A stretch of 64,000 nt of DNA from Alopecurus myosuroides (Eukaryota > Streptophyta > Magnoliopsida > Poales > Poaceae). The notes beneath the pieces are model-generated. The model ran no database searches. It had not been told where the DNA came from and worked only from the letters and a program-made list of their open reading frames with translations. The position numbers were made by a program, and so were the translations under genes. The stretch lies in contig CM054060.1 of assembly GCA_028641055.1 (NCBI GenBank), positions 209,522,445 to 209,586,444 of the forward strand, in the 5' to 3' direction. This document shows positions 21,248 through 34,700 of the stretch, in pieces; the first letter of the stretch is position 1, and every line of letters begins with the position of its first letter.

Positions 21248-24200
21248 GTCTCTGGATTTGGAACTGTCGCGGAGTTGGCAATGACGCGACAGTTCACGAG
21301 CTCCGCGGTTTCGAGCGGGATTTTGCCCCCTCTATATTGTGCATTGTGGAAACTCAATTACACAAGTCACATGTTGAGGGTCTAACTCGATCATTGGGGT
21401 ATGACTTCTGTTTTGCGGTTAGCTGTGAAGGAAGGAGTGGAGGACTAGCAATCTTTTGGAAAGGAGATGTATTTACACTTACAAGATTCTCTCGTTATCA
21501 TATTGATGGAGTGATAAAACAAGGGGATCAAGCACCATGGAGGTTTACGCTGATTTACGGTGAAGCTCAAAGGAGGGAGAGACAAAACACTTGGGATTTG
21601 TTGACACGAATAAAAAGTGAATCAGCTCTCCCGTGGTTATGTGCGGGAGATTTCAATGAAGTGCTGTGTAGAGAAGAGCATAAAGGCATTGGCAGAAGAG
21701 ATGAGCGATCTATGCAAGGATTCCGGGAAGCAGTTGATATTTGCGGTTTTATTGATTTGGGTTTCACTGGCCTACACTGGACATTTGAGAGGCGTGTGGC
21801 AGGGGGGAGCTACACAAGAGCATGGATGGACATGGCTTTGGCTACGTCGGAGTGGATGGTTAGACATATGAGTGCAGTAAAATCAGATCATGCCCCTTTG
21901 CTCTTGGCTCTTGAGGATACAGAGCGTGTCCAAAGAAGGGATTGGCTCCCAAAATTATTTAGATATGAAAAAATGTGGGAGGACCATGAGGAGTTTGCCG
22001 ACCTTGTGAAGGAGAAGTGGGAAAGCTCGCGGGCTACAAATGTAGCAGAGTTGCATGCTAAAATTTCAAGTATGGGCAAGGAGATGGGAGAGTGGGGTGG
22101 AACTGTTTTCGGTAATGTGGCAAAGGAAATCAAGAGCCTAAAAGCAAAACTCCAGGAGCTGAGATCAAACCCAATTCGGGTGGGGCCTTCTTATGCAGAG
22201 ATTAAGACACAGGACCGTTTGACGGAATTATATCATAGGGAGGAGACTATGTGGAGGCAGAGATCACGAATACAATGGTTACGTGAGGGGGACATTAATA
22301 CTCGTTTTTTTCACAGGAAAGCCTCTCAACGGAAGCAAAAAAATAAAATCACCAAGCTCACTCGTCAAGATGATACAGTGACAGATGATAAGCGTGAGAT
22401 GATGGAAATGAAAAAGAACTTTTATGATCTTTTGTATACTTCGGAGGGGTGTACGAATATTTAATCGGTTCTGGAGTCTGTACCGTGCAAGGTTACTATT
22501 GAAATGAATGTGGGACTCTCGAAACAGATCTCTGAAGAAGAAGTTAAGAGTGCTCTTTTTCAAATGTTCCCCACAAAGGCTCCAGGTCCGGATGGGTTCC
22601 CGGCTCATTTTTTCCAAAAATATTGGAATGTAGTTTGTAAGGAAGTCACAACTATAGTGCCGAGGATCTTACGGGGAGAAGATAGTACAGAGGAAATTCA
22701 CAAAACTTTTGTGGTTTTAATCCCTAATATTTCAAACCCTTCTTTGTTGAGTCAATTCAGGCCCATTAGCTTGTGTAATGTCCTATATAAAATTCCTTCG
22801 AAGGTGTTGGCCAACAGATTGAAGGTGGTTCTTCCGGATATCATCTCGGAGGAGCAGTTTGCATTTGTCCCGGGAAGATTAATCACTGACAATATTATAT
22901 CATCGTATGAGAGTCTGCATTTCATGAAGACCAACAAGGCAAAGAGGAATAGGGCGTGCGCGCTGAAATTGGATATGAGGAAAGCGTACGATAGGGTGGA
23001 GTGAGAGTATTTGGAGAAAATTATGCTAAAGCTTGGGTTTTCTGCTAGCTGGGTTTCAACGGTCATGAAGTGTGTCCGAACTATTTCGTTTTCAGTTCTG
23101 TTCAATGGAGAAAAACTTGATGAATTTAGACCGACTCGTGGACTCCGGCAGGGTGACCCAATCTCGCCATATCTTTTTCTACTGGTAGCGGAAGGTTTCT
23201 CTTGTTTGCTGAAAGCTAGAAGCTTGGAGACTGGGAACCTTGGGCTTAAGGTTGCTCCTACAACACCAAGTGTGATTCACTTATTATTTGCCGACGATAG
23301 TTTTGTTTTCTTGAAGGCTAACGTTGAGGCAGCGGAGGAGATTATTCAGTTATTGGATTTATACTCTAATGCATCGGGTCAAAAGGTGAATTTCGATAAG
23401 TCATCTATATTTTTCAGTAAAGGTTGTCCTAATGGTATTAGAGAAGTTTTGAAGGGAATTTTGAATGTTCCAACTTAAGCTCTAAATGAGAAATATCTTG
23501 GTATGCCTTCGGACGTTGGGAGATCAAAAGAGGGAGCATTCAAATACTTGAAAGATAGAGTGTGGAAGAGAGTTCAAGGTTGGCTAGAACAATGTTTGTC
23601 CGTGGGTGGTAAGGAAGTTTTGATTAAATCAGTGGCACAAGCACTGCCTACATACTCTATGTCGTGCTTTAAATTGTGTGCGGGTTTATGCTCACACCTA
23701 AACAGCTTGATACGTAATTCTGGTGGGGGAGCAAAAACGGAAGAAGAAAAGTGGCATGGGTGTCATGGGAGGAGATGTGCCAACCAAAGAATGTGGGGGG
23801 TTTGGGTTTTCGTGATATGGAGCTATTTAATCTGGCCCTTTTAGCAAAACAGGGATGGAGAATTATGGAGAATCCAAATTCGCTTAGTGCGCGTATACTG
23901 AAGGCAAGGTATTTTCCGAACAGTGATTTCCTTGATGCTAGGTTGGGTTCTAAGCCCTCACAAATTTGGGGGTCAATTCTGGAGGGAAGGGGAGTTCTTA
24001 TCCAGGGATTGATTAGAAGGATTGGGAATGGGTGTACTACTAATATATGGACACATAACTGGATTCCGAGGGGCATGCATCTGAAGCCTGTCTCACCCTC
24101 ATCGGAGGACATCCCAATCTATGTTGCAGAACTCATTAATGTTGAGGAGGCGTGCTGGAATTTAACCAAGGTGGATGAAGTTTTTATGCCTATTGACTCG

Positions 24201-25346
24201 GATCTTACAAAGCAAATTCCTATCCCAACTATACCAATAGAGGATAATTGGGCCTGGTTCTTTGAAAAATCAGGTAACTTTTCGGTACGATCAGCCTACA
24301 GAATGCTAGCTGATACAAGGTGGAGGAGGGGAGTTTGGATTGATCATGTAACAGAATCCTCAAACAGAGAAAGAGATGCTAGTATGTGGAAGGGAATCTG
24401 GAAAACCAAGGTACCTTCTAAGGTTCGAAATTTTGCCTGGTGCCTAGCTAGGGTAACTCTGCCGACTGTGGAGCTTCTTAACCATCGGCACAAGGCTATT
24501 GATAGTAATTGCAAAATTGGTGGCGTTCAGTTTGATGATTGGAGACATAGTTTACTAGAATGTAATATGGCACGGTGTGTCTGGGGGTTATTGGATGTGG
24601 GTATTGCGGAGCACGCTATGAATATTCCAACAAATGATGCTTGGGGTTGGATATTCACCATGCTGGAAACTCTCAGTCACGACGAGTTCGTCGTCTTGCT
24701 GGTGACATTATGGGCGATATGGACGGCACGGCGAAAGGCGATTCACAAGGACATCTTTCAGAGTCCTTTGTTGACCCACGGTTTCATTACGTCCTATCTT
24801 CAGGACTTGGATATGATCAAGGAAATTAGGCAGCCAACATTTGAGAGGAGACCACAGCAGGTGAAGACATGGATTCGGCCACCACCTAGTCTGGCAAAGG
24901 CAAATTGTGATGGTGGTGTGGGTAGAGATGGTTCTAAGGGAGCAGCTGCGGCGATTTACCGTGACGACGAGGGGCGTTTCATGGGGGCCTCCTCAATTGT
25001 CATTGTAGGCATGTCCGATCCAAGTGTTCTTGAAGCCATTGCATGTCGAGAAGCTCTTACCCTGGCACTTGATATCAATGCCACTGGTGTTTGCATAGCC
25101 TCTGATTGTTTAGAGGTTATCAAAGCTCTAGATGAAGGTTCTCGAGGCAATTTTGGAACTGTGGTTTCGGAGATTAACGAGAGGAAAAAAGACTTTGAGC
25201 AAACTGTATTTAGACATGAGCCGAGAGAGGCCAATTGGGAGGCACATGATATAGCTAGAAGATCTCTCGGACTAGGCCAGGGTCGTCATGTTTGGTTAGC
25301 ACAACCATCGGATTTTGTAAACATTCCTGTTATGATTCATGAATAA
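21244..25346 (+). pseudogene. LINE ORF2: endonuclease, reverse transcriptase, RNase H (broken)
   Basis: Starts ATG at 21244 with MSLWIWNCRG, the usual start of plant L1 ORF2. Domains: APE-type endonuclease (21244 to about 21920; CAGDFNE, SDHAPLL), reverse transcriptase (KAPGPDGFP near 22580, LRQGDPISPYLF near 23145, FADD at 23287-23298), zinc-ribbon RT-associated domain (24370-24620, WKGIWKTKVPSKVRNFAW), and a C-terminal RNase H of the RVT_3 type (24895-25310; NCDGG, SDCLEVIKAL, HEPREANWEAHDIAR). Breaks: TAA at 22462-22464, TGA at 23002-23004 (after YDRVE, where Trp is expected), TAA at 23476-23478, and a one-base frameshift between about 23715 and 23750. The RNase H domain is typical of many grass L1 elements. 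The function was target-primed reverse transcription; this copy cannot do it now. Confidence 0.93.
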
Positions 25347-25387
25347 AGTCGGGTGACAATTCAAAAAAAAAACCTAAAATCCCGTTT

Positions 25388-27616
25388 ATCCTGACCTATC
25401 CTTGTTCAAACTCTAATATCTCTTCATTGAAGAGTCCAAATTCGAATCCGTTTCTTTTCCCTCATTCCTTACTCTAAGGAGCAACTTTCCACCAACCTCC
25501 CCACCTATAAATACCCCAGCCCTGGCCGTGAGGTCGCCCCAAAGTCGAAACATCGATTTTATATCTGTTTCTTACTATTTTGCTCGTCACGGTCCGTGAG
25601 TTGCTCGGCTGACATTCAAGTCTTCATGATAGTTTTAGATATCGTCGATACCAATCCATCCCAAGAAACCTCACCTCTTTTCATCCACCAGAGAATTTCG
25701 CGATCTATTATCTCATATCGGAAGCGGAAAAAGTTCAATTACTCTTCAACCGTTTGTCCGTTTTTGCTCAAATTTCTACTGTAGTTGCATCTCATCATTA
25801 TCTACAACTTTTGTTCTTTGAGTTTTCCGATTTGAGCTACAGATCTTTTTATATAATTCCGATCTACTTTTGCCCAACGGAATAACTCGAAATTTCAAAT
25901 CTACACTTTGTTATTATTCATCTAAAAAGTTTCCGTTGAGTGTTTTATTTGCTTTTTGGATCTTATTAGTATGTTAGGTTTAGATACACCTTTTTATAAA
26001 CTTTATTTCGAGAAGATCTTGTAGATTGTTAATTAACCCTATTTAATTTGGCCCAGTTGCTTTTTGTCTCTTGTTGTATTATAAACCTTTTCATGCATCT
26101 GTTTAGGAAACCAGAGAACTAGTAAATTAGTTGTCTTGCATTATTAAATCACCATGCATCTATATGCCGCGTCGTTGTTTTGTCTGGTTTGGTTATTTAC
26201 TGTGGTATGCTTGCAACGTGTAGATTGCGAGAGTTGTGGTTGCTATTCGTGTGAGGACTGTGGGTATTACGGTTGCGACTAAGACGAGTGCATGAATGAC
26301 TCCAATTTCTGTCAAGGCAAGTGACATACATATCCCAATATTTTTCTAATTGCATTAGAGTTTTATTGTAGCGATGCATGAGTAGGAATTGCGTGTATCG
26401 CTATGCTAGATCGCTCCACTAACACCCAAGTAGGAGTGATCATATGTATCCCATAGATATTAGCAATCCATATGCTAGGCAAACATCATTCTTGTAGATT
26501 TCTTAACCATGCTTTAGTATTCTTGGTTGGGTTTATTATCATGTCATGGAGAAACTCGTTATTTTATTTGCTTATGAAAACACCATGATAAATAATTAAC
26601 CACTGGGCGGATTGCTAGCATGTCATAACAGTACAAATTTTGGTGGGGACCTCCGCCCAGTATCTTAAGATTATGTTTAGTTTATGTATGTAGTTGTTTC
26701 TTGTGAGCAGCCGTGTTTCATATTAGTATAGTCTAGACATAATGTGTAGGTTGTGGCGACTCGAACCCAACGTTTTCAGAGATGTAGAATAGTAGTAGGA
26801 TGGTCCGGCTCGTGGAGGGTTTGGGGATCTACTTCTTATGAGTTATGGCTTAATCTTCTTTCCTTCCGTGGTACTAATGGTGTATCATGGTGTTTGGGGT
26901 CGATTAGGAAACACGGGTAAAGGGAACAAACCTCGCGAGGGTTAAAACTAAGATCTTAGCCCTGTTCCATTGGTTAGGGACAAATCAACGACTAGATGGG
27001 AAACTATGACATATCTCGTTCATCTTGATTTATTAATTATTACAAATTTGATTATGGGTAATATTGGTGAAGTGCCTGATGGTGTTTCAGAGTGCTAATC
27101 CAATGGGTAGGAGCACTTTGCTGTCAACCAAAGTGTCCAATTATGTGCAATTCACTTTCTATTAAAAGACAGGACAAATGCCTTTATGCTAAATAGCCTA
27201 GAAACACCACCAACCAAATATGCATGTAGATTAGTAACTTGCCATTTATTATACCACCATAGTGTCACTTGCCACCATTGCTCAGAATGATCTAACCTCC
27301 TTTTGAGGGTTGCATATTCCAACGTGCAGGTTGTTCGGATTTAGAGTTAGTGACGTAGGTCTCGTGACTCCACTCAACATGTTTGTTCGCATGTGGCACA
27401 AATTGTAGACTCGAGCCCTTATATTCGCTTTGTTGAATAAGTTTTGTGCTAGCTTCCGCTATGAAAGTTGTAATAAAGTACTTTACTCTGGATATTTGAT
27501 AGTAATACAATCCATTTATTCCTTTTGATTACTATCTGTGTTGTGTGTGCTGGTGAACGGTCCAGGGGCCAGTACTACACGCAACAGTATAGACAGTGTT
27601 GGGCTGTAATACTATA
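25388..27616 (+). repeat. Solo LTR F, right part
   Basis: Continuation of F after the LINE target-site copy. It holds the TATA-like box near 25505, AT-rich sequence, the palindrome block 26931-26959 and the LTR end followed by ttcaa (27617-27621). No gene seen. Confidence 0.72.
26931..26959 (+). other. Paired palindrome block in F
   Basis: CCTCGCGAGG (26931-26940), 7 nt, then CTAAGATCTTAG (26948-26959), followed by CCCTGTTCC. Same arrangement as in LARD-1, but the first palindrome uses different bases. Confidence 0.72.
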
Positions 27617-27621
27617 TTCAA

Positions 27622-28264
27622 GATTGAGATCCTATGGTTGTAAATAGCTCGCGCGAAAGGCGCCTGAGGAGGCCAAGACTGCATGACAATGAGATCGAAA
27701 CACAATCATAGCCAAGACTGCATGACAATGAGCTCGAAACCAACAACCAACCAAAGCAGCGACTCTAGACATGAAGTTTTATTATACTAGTCCTACTAGA
27801 GTATATATTACACAAAGATGTCTAACATTACATCAAATAGTGAAAGGAAATTGTGTTGCTAGACAACAAAATACTAAAGGACCTAAGAGGCCACAACATA
27901 ATACGACGTCCTAGCCCATAGCTTTCAGGCTGCTGACTGGAAACCCCAAACTACTCGGCAATGTCCATGTAGAGACCACCATCGAAGGAGAACTTCACCT
28001 AAACCAAAATGAAGAAAATCAGAGTATTAAAGGTACTCAACAAGATTTAATTAACCTATTATATATCTGCTCTTTTCAAAAGGATTTATGAAGGTTATTT
28101 TGTGTAAAACAAAATTTGTTTCAAATCAAGGGAGAAAGAAGCTCGTAGATCAGATCTTTTTACAGGGAAGAGAGGGAGAGAGACAAGGTCCATCCATCAT
28201 CTTTTGGTCCACCGAATCATCATTAGCACCAAATGTTAACTAGGATCACCACCTTGAGATCTTT
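27622..28264 (-). other. Region G: probable old LTR fragment
   Basis: No gene. A ggacctaagaggcc motif at about 27878, a run of spaced antisense-looking blocks and gtactcaacaag near 28034 resemble the arrangement of element B's LTR near 32145-32340, read on the minus strand. A short direct repeat (aagactgcatgacaatgag, about 27673 and 27714) is present. Confidence 0.35.
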
Positions 28265-28946
28265 TGTCGGGGAAATAAACCCCCGATATATCAATGTACG
28301 TGACTCTACAAAAGAAGTAAACTAGGAAGTAAAAGAAGATTGGGCAGTTGGCCGGCTGCTCCTCTTGCTGGCTGGCCATCTGCTAGTCGGATGCACCTTC
28401 TACCACGAAGTCAACCACCGCGTCCCATTGGACACACGCTGACGAGAAAAGATACTCTTGATGACACATGCAGAAGGGAGAACACTATACGCTGCAATGC
28501 GACACTATTTCTGATTGAAAGACACTATGCGCCACAGTGCGCCACTGTCACCTATCACCCGAATAGTGTAGTTACGCCAGTGGGCCCCCTTTGTCCCCTG
28601 GGCACCGCCTATATAAGGTGCAACAATGTTTCTTCTCTAAGAAGTCTCATTTGGAGCCTGGCTCTTGCCTCTCACTCTCACACTCGCGCAACTTTCTCAT
28701 GCCCTCTCTAGCCATTAGCAGATACTACTCCAGGAGCAACCACGTAACAACAGATATACTCCACCATATCATAAAAAATGCAGGAGTAGGGGTTTTACCT
28801 CCTCACGAGGGCCTCGAACCTGTGTACGTATGGCGTATGTCATGCTCATGCCCGATCCCGATAGAACTCCATCGCTCGTGCACTCGCTACCACTCAAAAG
28901 CCATCTCTTTCGCATCTGCCGTCCAACATACCACGACACCGGCGAT
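28265..28946 (+). repeat. Region H: LTR fragment interrupted by LARD-2
   Basis: Starts TGTCGGGGAAATAAACCCCC at 28265. It has a TATA box cctatataagg near 28607 and a downstream gcaggagtaggggttttacc-ctcgaacctg block, a layout seen in grass gypsy LTRs. It is cut at 28946 by LARD-2. No coding sequence. Confidence 0.5.
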
Positions 28947-30101
28947 TCTAACATCCCTGATTTTTGGAAAACTCAAAAATCACAAAAATTTGAAACATTT
29001 TGTTTTCATGATTAAGCAAGTCACCAAAAACCAAATAAAAAGGAAGAAAGAAAATACAACAATATTAATTGAATAAAGAATCCAAATTTCCTTAATTCCA
29101 CAAATCCTAGACCTTATTCAAATAAGTTTTCTTTTAAGTTATTATTTCTCTTTAGCAAGCCCTATTCTATAAAATGTTTTCAACTCATATACTACTTTGA
29201 GAATGTTTTTATCACCTTCAAAACTTGAGAATTACTAGCCCCAATAATATTTTTACCATCCTTAAATATTGTTTGAACTTGAAAATAATTATATGTCTAC
29301 TAAATAATTTACCAACCCTAAGAGTATAAAAATGGTTTTCTAAACAATATGTTTTCCAAATAGTTTTTCAACTCCTATAATTTGGTAATATGTCATCTCC
29401 CAACTATTTGTGTTTTAGAAAATACTTTCAAAACCAAAATTAACTATATCACTTTTCAACTACTATAATAAGTATTAAGTAACAAATGTTTTCCACCAAA
29501 ATCTTTGTGTGAAAAGGACTTAGAGAAGACATATTTTCAAATGTGTTATGCCTCTTATTTTATTTGGAAAATTATTCAATTAAATATTTTAAAAAGGGCA
29601 TTAAATTACTATTAGTGTTTACTCATACTTTCAAAATATAAAACTATGAAAATAAGTTGTAATGACTTTCAAAAATAATATTTAGCTTATAGGAGATCAC
29701 TGAAATTTTATTTGACTAATAATAAATGTTACCATTCGAAAGGTTATTTTTTTTAAAAAAATTATAAATTTGATTGAGGTTATTTGGAGTTATAAATCAG
29801 GAGGTATGAATTAATAAAAAATAACAGAAAAGAAAAAGAAAAGATGACGTAAGCAGACGTCATCATCTTCTTCAATGGAGAGAAAACCCCGTTGCCGTTC
29901 CTTCCGTTTCTCCTCACTTTAATTCCGCGCATTTAAGCACATCAATGCGGGCACCGACCCCTCCACGTTAAAGCCCTCCACCTCCTCTCCATTTCCCCTC
30001 CTTTCCCTCTCCGAATCGTGCGATCATTTCTCCCCAATATCTCGCCGGATTTCGCACATCACTGCCGCATCTCGTTATCATTTCCGACCAAAGGAGGAGG
30101 T
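28947..30101 (+). repeat. LARD-2 5' LTR, left part
   Basis: U3-like AT-rich part, similar to 3166 onward in LARD-1. It ends at target copy gaggt (30097-30101) of element A. No gene. Confidence 0.85.
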
Positions 30102-31526
30102 TGATGACTCCCAAGTGCAGGAGATCAATTGTAGTACATTTCGATAAGTATTTGAGTGTCGAACCCACGAGGAGCTGAAGGTAAGCTATCTATTCTCTAA
30201 AGCCCTATAACCCTCTTATATGGCTGTTTATGCAAAGCAATAAGTTTGACTAAAAGGAACTAACTAATTAAAAGCAAGTGACGTGGAGTGTGGTTTGTCT
30301 AGTAACTAGTGAAGCAAGTTTAAGATGCAAGTAATCCTAGAGCAAGTTTCTAAAGCAAGTTTCTAAGCAAGTTTCACAAGTAGCAAGCAGCAAATATCTC
30401 AAGTATCTCAAGGGAGCAAGTGTTCTAGCAATAGGTGTTTCGTTCGTGTGGTTGTCACAATTAGTGAAGCACATGTTTTAGTCTTAGTTGTTTCTTCTAG
30501 GAAGGAGCCATGAATAGGTATAGTCAAGTAAATGATCTACAACCCCTTATGATGGATCATGTGGCCAAGTAAATGACTGCACAAGATTGATTAAGACATA
30601 AAGTCCCACCATAGCCTTACGTTCTAAGGTCCCCTATATATATCCCCCAATAACTTAACTTTGTGGCTCGGTCTCAGGTTACTGTCACTCCCAAGTCACC
30701 ACCACTCTATTATGCTACCGGTGATCACCTTACATGCATTCCCCAACATATGCGTGCAGTCATATATTGTACATAAAGACAATCATAGAAGATAACAAAC
30801 TTGTATGCAATCAATCAACGAACTATTTCACCATTGCCAAGAACAATTCACTACTCAAACATAGATGGGGAGACACAATACATCAAGGGAATATAGTATT
30901 GCATCATACATCGTGTTTGCCAAGAGATTACAGTGGAGAGATGGAGCTGATCTTGCTGTAGATGTTGACGATGAACACGCCGGAGGGGGGGTGGAGCCCT
31001 CCGGGGGTGATCCCGGCGGTGTTTCCCCCCTCCGATCTTCTCCGGCGGCAGCCTTCTGTCTCTCTGTTTTGTGGTTTCGTCTCTCGGTGCCACCTCCTCC
31101 TTGAAAAGGCCAGGGGACCCTTTATATAGTCGTTTTTAGGTCACGAGACACTCGGGAGAAGAAAGATCGACGGCATCGGAGCCACGGGGCAAAAAGGGGG
31201 CCTCTCATGCGGCCAAGGAATCTGGCCGCATGGAGGGTCCTCTTTGCCACCTGGTTGGCCTTTTGTCCCTCTACTTTGGCCCACGGTCTTCGTCTCGAAA
31301 ATTCTGAACCGTGCTCTTTGGCCTTGCCCTTTTTGGAGTCCCGAAGCTCCCAGAAAGTCTGAAACACTAAAAAGTACGTTTTCTGGAAAAACAGGGTTAG
31401 AACCAAAAGAAGGGGGATTGTTTAGAAAATCCCCCAAATCATTATAAAACATGAATATAAGTTGCTAATATGTAGGAAAAATAAGTAATAACATGCAAAG
31501 TTCATGTATGCATTTTACATGCATCA
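30102..31526 (-). repeat. 3' LTR of A
   Basis: 1425 bp, TGATGACTCC to CATGCATCA on the plus strand, next to the PPT at 31530-31540. Open frames inside are not conserved as proteins. Confidence 0.95.
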
Positions 31527-31560
31527 ACATCCCCAAGCTTAACCCATGCTCGTCCTCGAG
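31527..31560 (-). promoter_or_regulatory. Polypurine tract of A and upstream inverted repeat
   Basis: On the minus strand AAGCTTGGGGA (31530-31540) lies just inside the LTR. Upstream of it is CTCG-AGGA-CGAG (31549-31560), a short inverted repeat. Confidence 0.82.
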
Positions 31561-31748
31561 TTTGAAGGTGATAAAACTAACATGGACTTTGCATATTGAA
31601 ACAATCATGGGATATCAAGGAGGATTATTCATGCTACATATAATCAAATGATTAATACTATAAATGAGTAGCAATATACAATTCATGTTGTAAGAAATAT
31701 CAAATATGCAAGCAAAGATGCTTCATGAAAGTTCACAAAGTGTATAAT

Positions 31749-34700
31749 TGTCGCACCCGGACTTCTAGGGGATACTCACAGTCCGTTAAACAGTAGATAA
31801 ATGGCTTACGGGGCATACCGGCACCCGCATCTCAATATGAGCAGGCCAACACGTAAACGTGTGACAACCATTCTCTTACTATTCATCGTCTGCGCAAACC
31901 ATCCCATAGAAATCCAGATACTTCCGTTGACGTACTTCAAACATACACACATGGTACGTCAACGGCATTGGAACAAGTGATATCACAACAGATCTCTACG
32001 ACACAAAAGATGAAAATAAGTTGCAATTAGCTCTCATTAGAGCAGAGATAGCAAATACAATCATCCAGAGGACACATGTCCCAACATAACATCATTACAT
32101 CACAGCGGAAGCATCCAAAATGTCTGAGTACAGACAAGATCCAAATAGGCCTAAGAGGCCGGAAACGACAAGACGGAGCCCATCCACGAAGTCTCGGATC
32201 CTGCCCGGGTCCGCTATCTACTCGTCAGCAGTCTCGTCACACTCCACGTAGCAGCCACCATGGGGATCCTCGGAGACGTAGTCTGCGGAAACCACAGCCC
32301 CAAAGGGGTCAGTACATAAATGTACTGGCAAGCAAGACTCACAATTCACCAAAGTGTAACCCGTCAACACCAAGCACAGATGCTTTGGGTTCAACGGAAG
32401 GAAGGGGATACAAAAGATGCTGCAACTGGCTGCTCTAACCAACTACAGAGACATGCTACAACTTCCGGCTATCAGAAAAGGGATAAGATAGCGTATCGTA
32501 ACCAACTATACTAACCACCAAACAAACCCATCCTGGATCTCGCCCCTTATCCAAAGAAGCAATCCGAGGATAACTCACACAGTTGGATTAGTGATGGTTC
32601 AGATTGTTGTGTCAATAAGCCTATTACTAGTCAAGTTATCATTAGTTAGGTGTAAGTTGTTCTGAGTACTTGTTAGCCAGTACTTTCACCAAGTAATCCA
32701 TAACCGCGGAAAACACGGCTTCTCGAGAAGATTTAACCCTGCAGGGATGCACCAATTTGGCCGTACACGTAAGAATGACCCGCCAGGCGGGGAGCTAACC
32801 CACCAAGCGAGGCACTCAACACAACTCAACTCTTCTTCGCATCAAGCCCAAAGAACCCCGTGCAGTTGAGCGCACGGCTAATCAAGCCCCACGAAGAAAA
32901 GGGGACCCTCATAGCACTCTAAGAACGTGACTCCCTAAATGCCGACTACAAAAATTCCACCCTGGCGCCAAGGGTTCGCACCTGCATATGCATGTGGCAA
33001 ATGGAAAACCCGAACTAAATGAGGCGATTTGTACGAGATGCGAATCGAATCAAATTGAGGGGGGCGCCCATACTCGCTTCCCACATGCGGTTAGTGCGCT
33101 CATCATGGATCAGTAGACAAGACCCTTTTCCTAATTAGGGTCGACACTAGCAGGCTTCAAAACCACGCCGGGCCTCCTGCCGGTGCCTTATCATCAAATT
33201 ATTATTACCTCAAAATTAACAGGTTGTTGTTTAACATCGAGCCCCAGAACATAATAGAAATAGTAACAGAAAGTAACGGGTAACAGACTCGAGCAGAAAC
33301 AACCCTGAGCATGATAGTAAGACACGGGCTCAAACAACGGGGTTATGGGAGTGGAGGTGAGGCAATATCAGGGTTAAAGGATACATGTGATAGGTTCGTA
33401 ACAGAAGCAGCGATTCATAGGGCTAGCAGAAATAGACAACGGAAAGTATCGGTAACCAATGTTGAAAGGAACACAATGGTTCATGTGAGTGAATACTTGC
33501 CTGCAAACTCAGCAGCCTGGTACTGAGCTAGATCCTTAGAAGGGGTGTCGTAAGTATCGTCGGTCTCAACGTCGTCGTGTATCCGAGAAGAAGCAAACAA
33601 ACAACGCAGAGAACAAACAATCAATAACATGGCATAGTGCACAAACATGGGATGATGCATGACCATTTAATTGATGCATCAAAATTAAACTAGTTGACAT
33701 GATAACATAACAGGATTAAATGGACCCACATGCAATTTGAGTTGCATATGAAAAGCCCATGAATTAAGGTTGGAATAATTGTTTTACAACTAACCAATAG
33801 GTGAGAGTGGATTAGCATGATGCATGGATGAGGAAAACAGCAAAATAACAACAATAGAATCAATTGGAAATAAGGTTTACCAAGTTTGGAATTTTAGTTA
33901 TTAAGTTATGAAATTTTGGTTCCTTAAAGGTGTCACACAAGCATTTGTTGTTTTCACCAATTTTAATTGTTCAAATTAGATAACAAAGTTCATATTTGAA
34001 AAGAACACAAGATTTTAGTTGGAATACATGTTTCACTTGTTGAAAAAAGATTTAGAATGAATTACTTATGAATTAAACAAGTTTAAACAAGATTTAAATG
34101 AATTTAATTCAAGCATGAACTTATTTGAACTTTTATTTGTTCAAAGCATTAAACCAAATTCATATTTCAAAAGTTTATACTTTTATGGTTGGAAAACATC
34201 TTTTATATGTTCAAAAGAAATTAACTTGACCAAGGTATGAATTTAACAATTTTAAATGATTTAAACAAGGTTTAAATCATTTAACCAATTTTAATTATTC
34301 AAAACATGAAAAAAAAATTATAATTGAAAAGGTGGTTTAATTTTGCATGGAAAACATATTTCATTTGTTGAAATTGGAATTAAAATGAGCAAGTTATTAT
34401 TTTGGCAATTTTAAATGCAATAATTAAGAAACAGTTGTTTTCAGCAATTTAAATTATTCAAAACAGCAAACAAAGTTGATATTTGGAAAGTACATGAAAA
34501 ATTGATTGGAAAACATATTTAGTTTGTGGAATTTGGAATTTTTATGCCCAAGTTATGAATTTTGCAAAATTAAATGAATTAAACAAGATTTCAAATATTT
34601 CACCAATTTAAAATATTCAAAACAGTAAACAAATTTCATTGAAGAGGTTGGAAACATGTAGAAAATGTTTCACTGAACATTTTGAACTATTAAACATAAT

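Larger units (their letters stand above)
9302..25371 (+). mobile_element. L1-type LINE (non-LTR retrotransposon) interrupted by a Helitron
   Basis: Flanked by an exact 16-bp direct repeat acctaaaatcccgttt (9286-9301 and 25372-25387), with a short A-run at the 3' end (25363-25372). That is the signature of target-primed insertion. Order: 5' UTR 9302-9561, ORF1 (DUF4283-like plus zinc knuckle), Helitron 10508-20940, rest of ORF1, ORF2 (endonuclease, RT, zinc-ribbon, RNase H). Without the Helitron the LINE is about 5.6 kb, a usual full length for plant L1 elements, so it was a full-length insertion. It is now inactive: ORF2 carries three stop codons and a frameshift. Confidence 0.93.
8439..27616 (+). 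mobile_element. Solo LTR F (Ty3/gypsy type), split by nested insertions
   Basis: Starts TGTAACATCCCAAATC at 8439 and is flanked by ttcaa on both sides (8434-8438, 27617-27621). Removing the TIR element and the LINE leaves roughly 2.8-3.1 kb of LTR: 8439-9301 plus 25388-27616. A TATA-like ctataaatacc lies near 25505. The downstream part shares with LARD-1 the palindrome block (26931-26959), a CCAAATATGCATGTAGA block near 27213 and a tccaggg-ccagtac end region. No PBS or interior follows, so it is a solo LTR. The 3' end is degenerate (ends ctata rather than CA). Confidence 0.75.
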
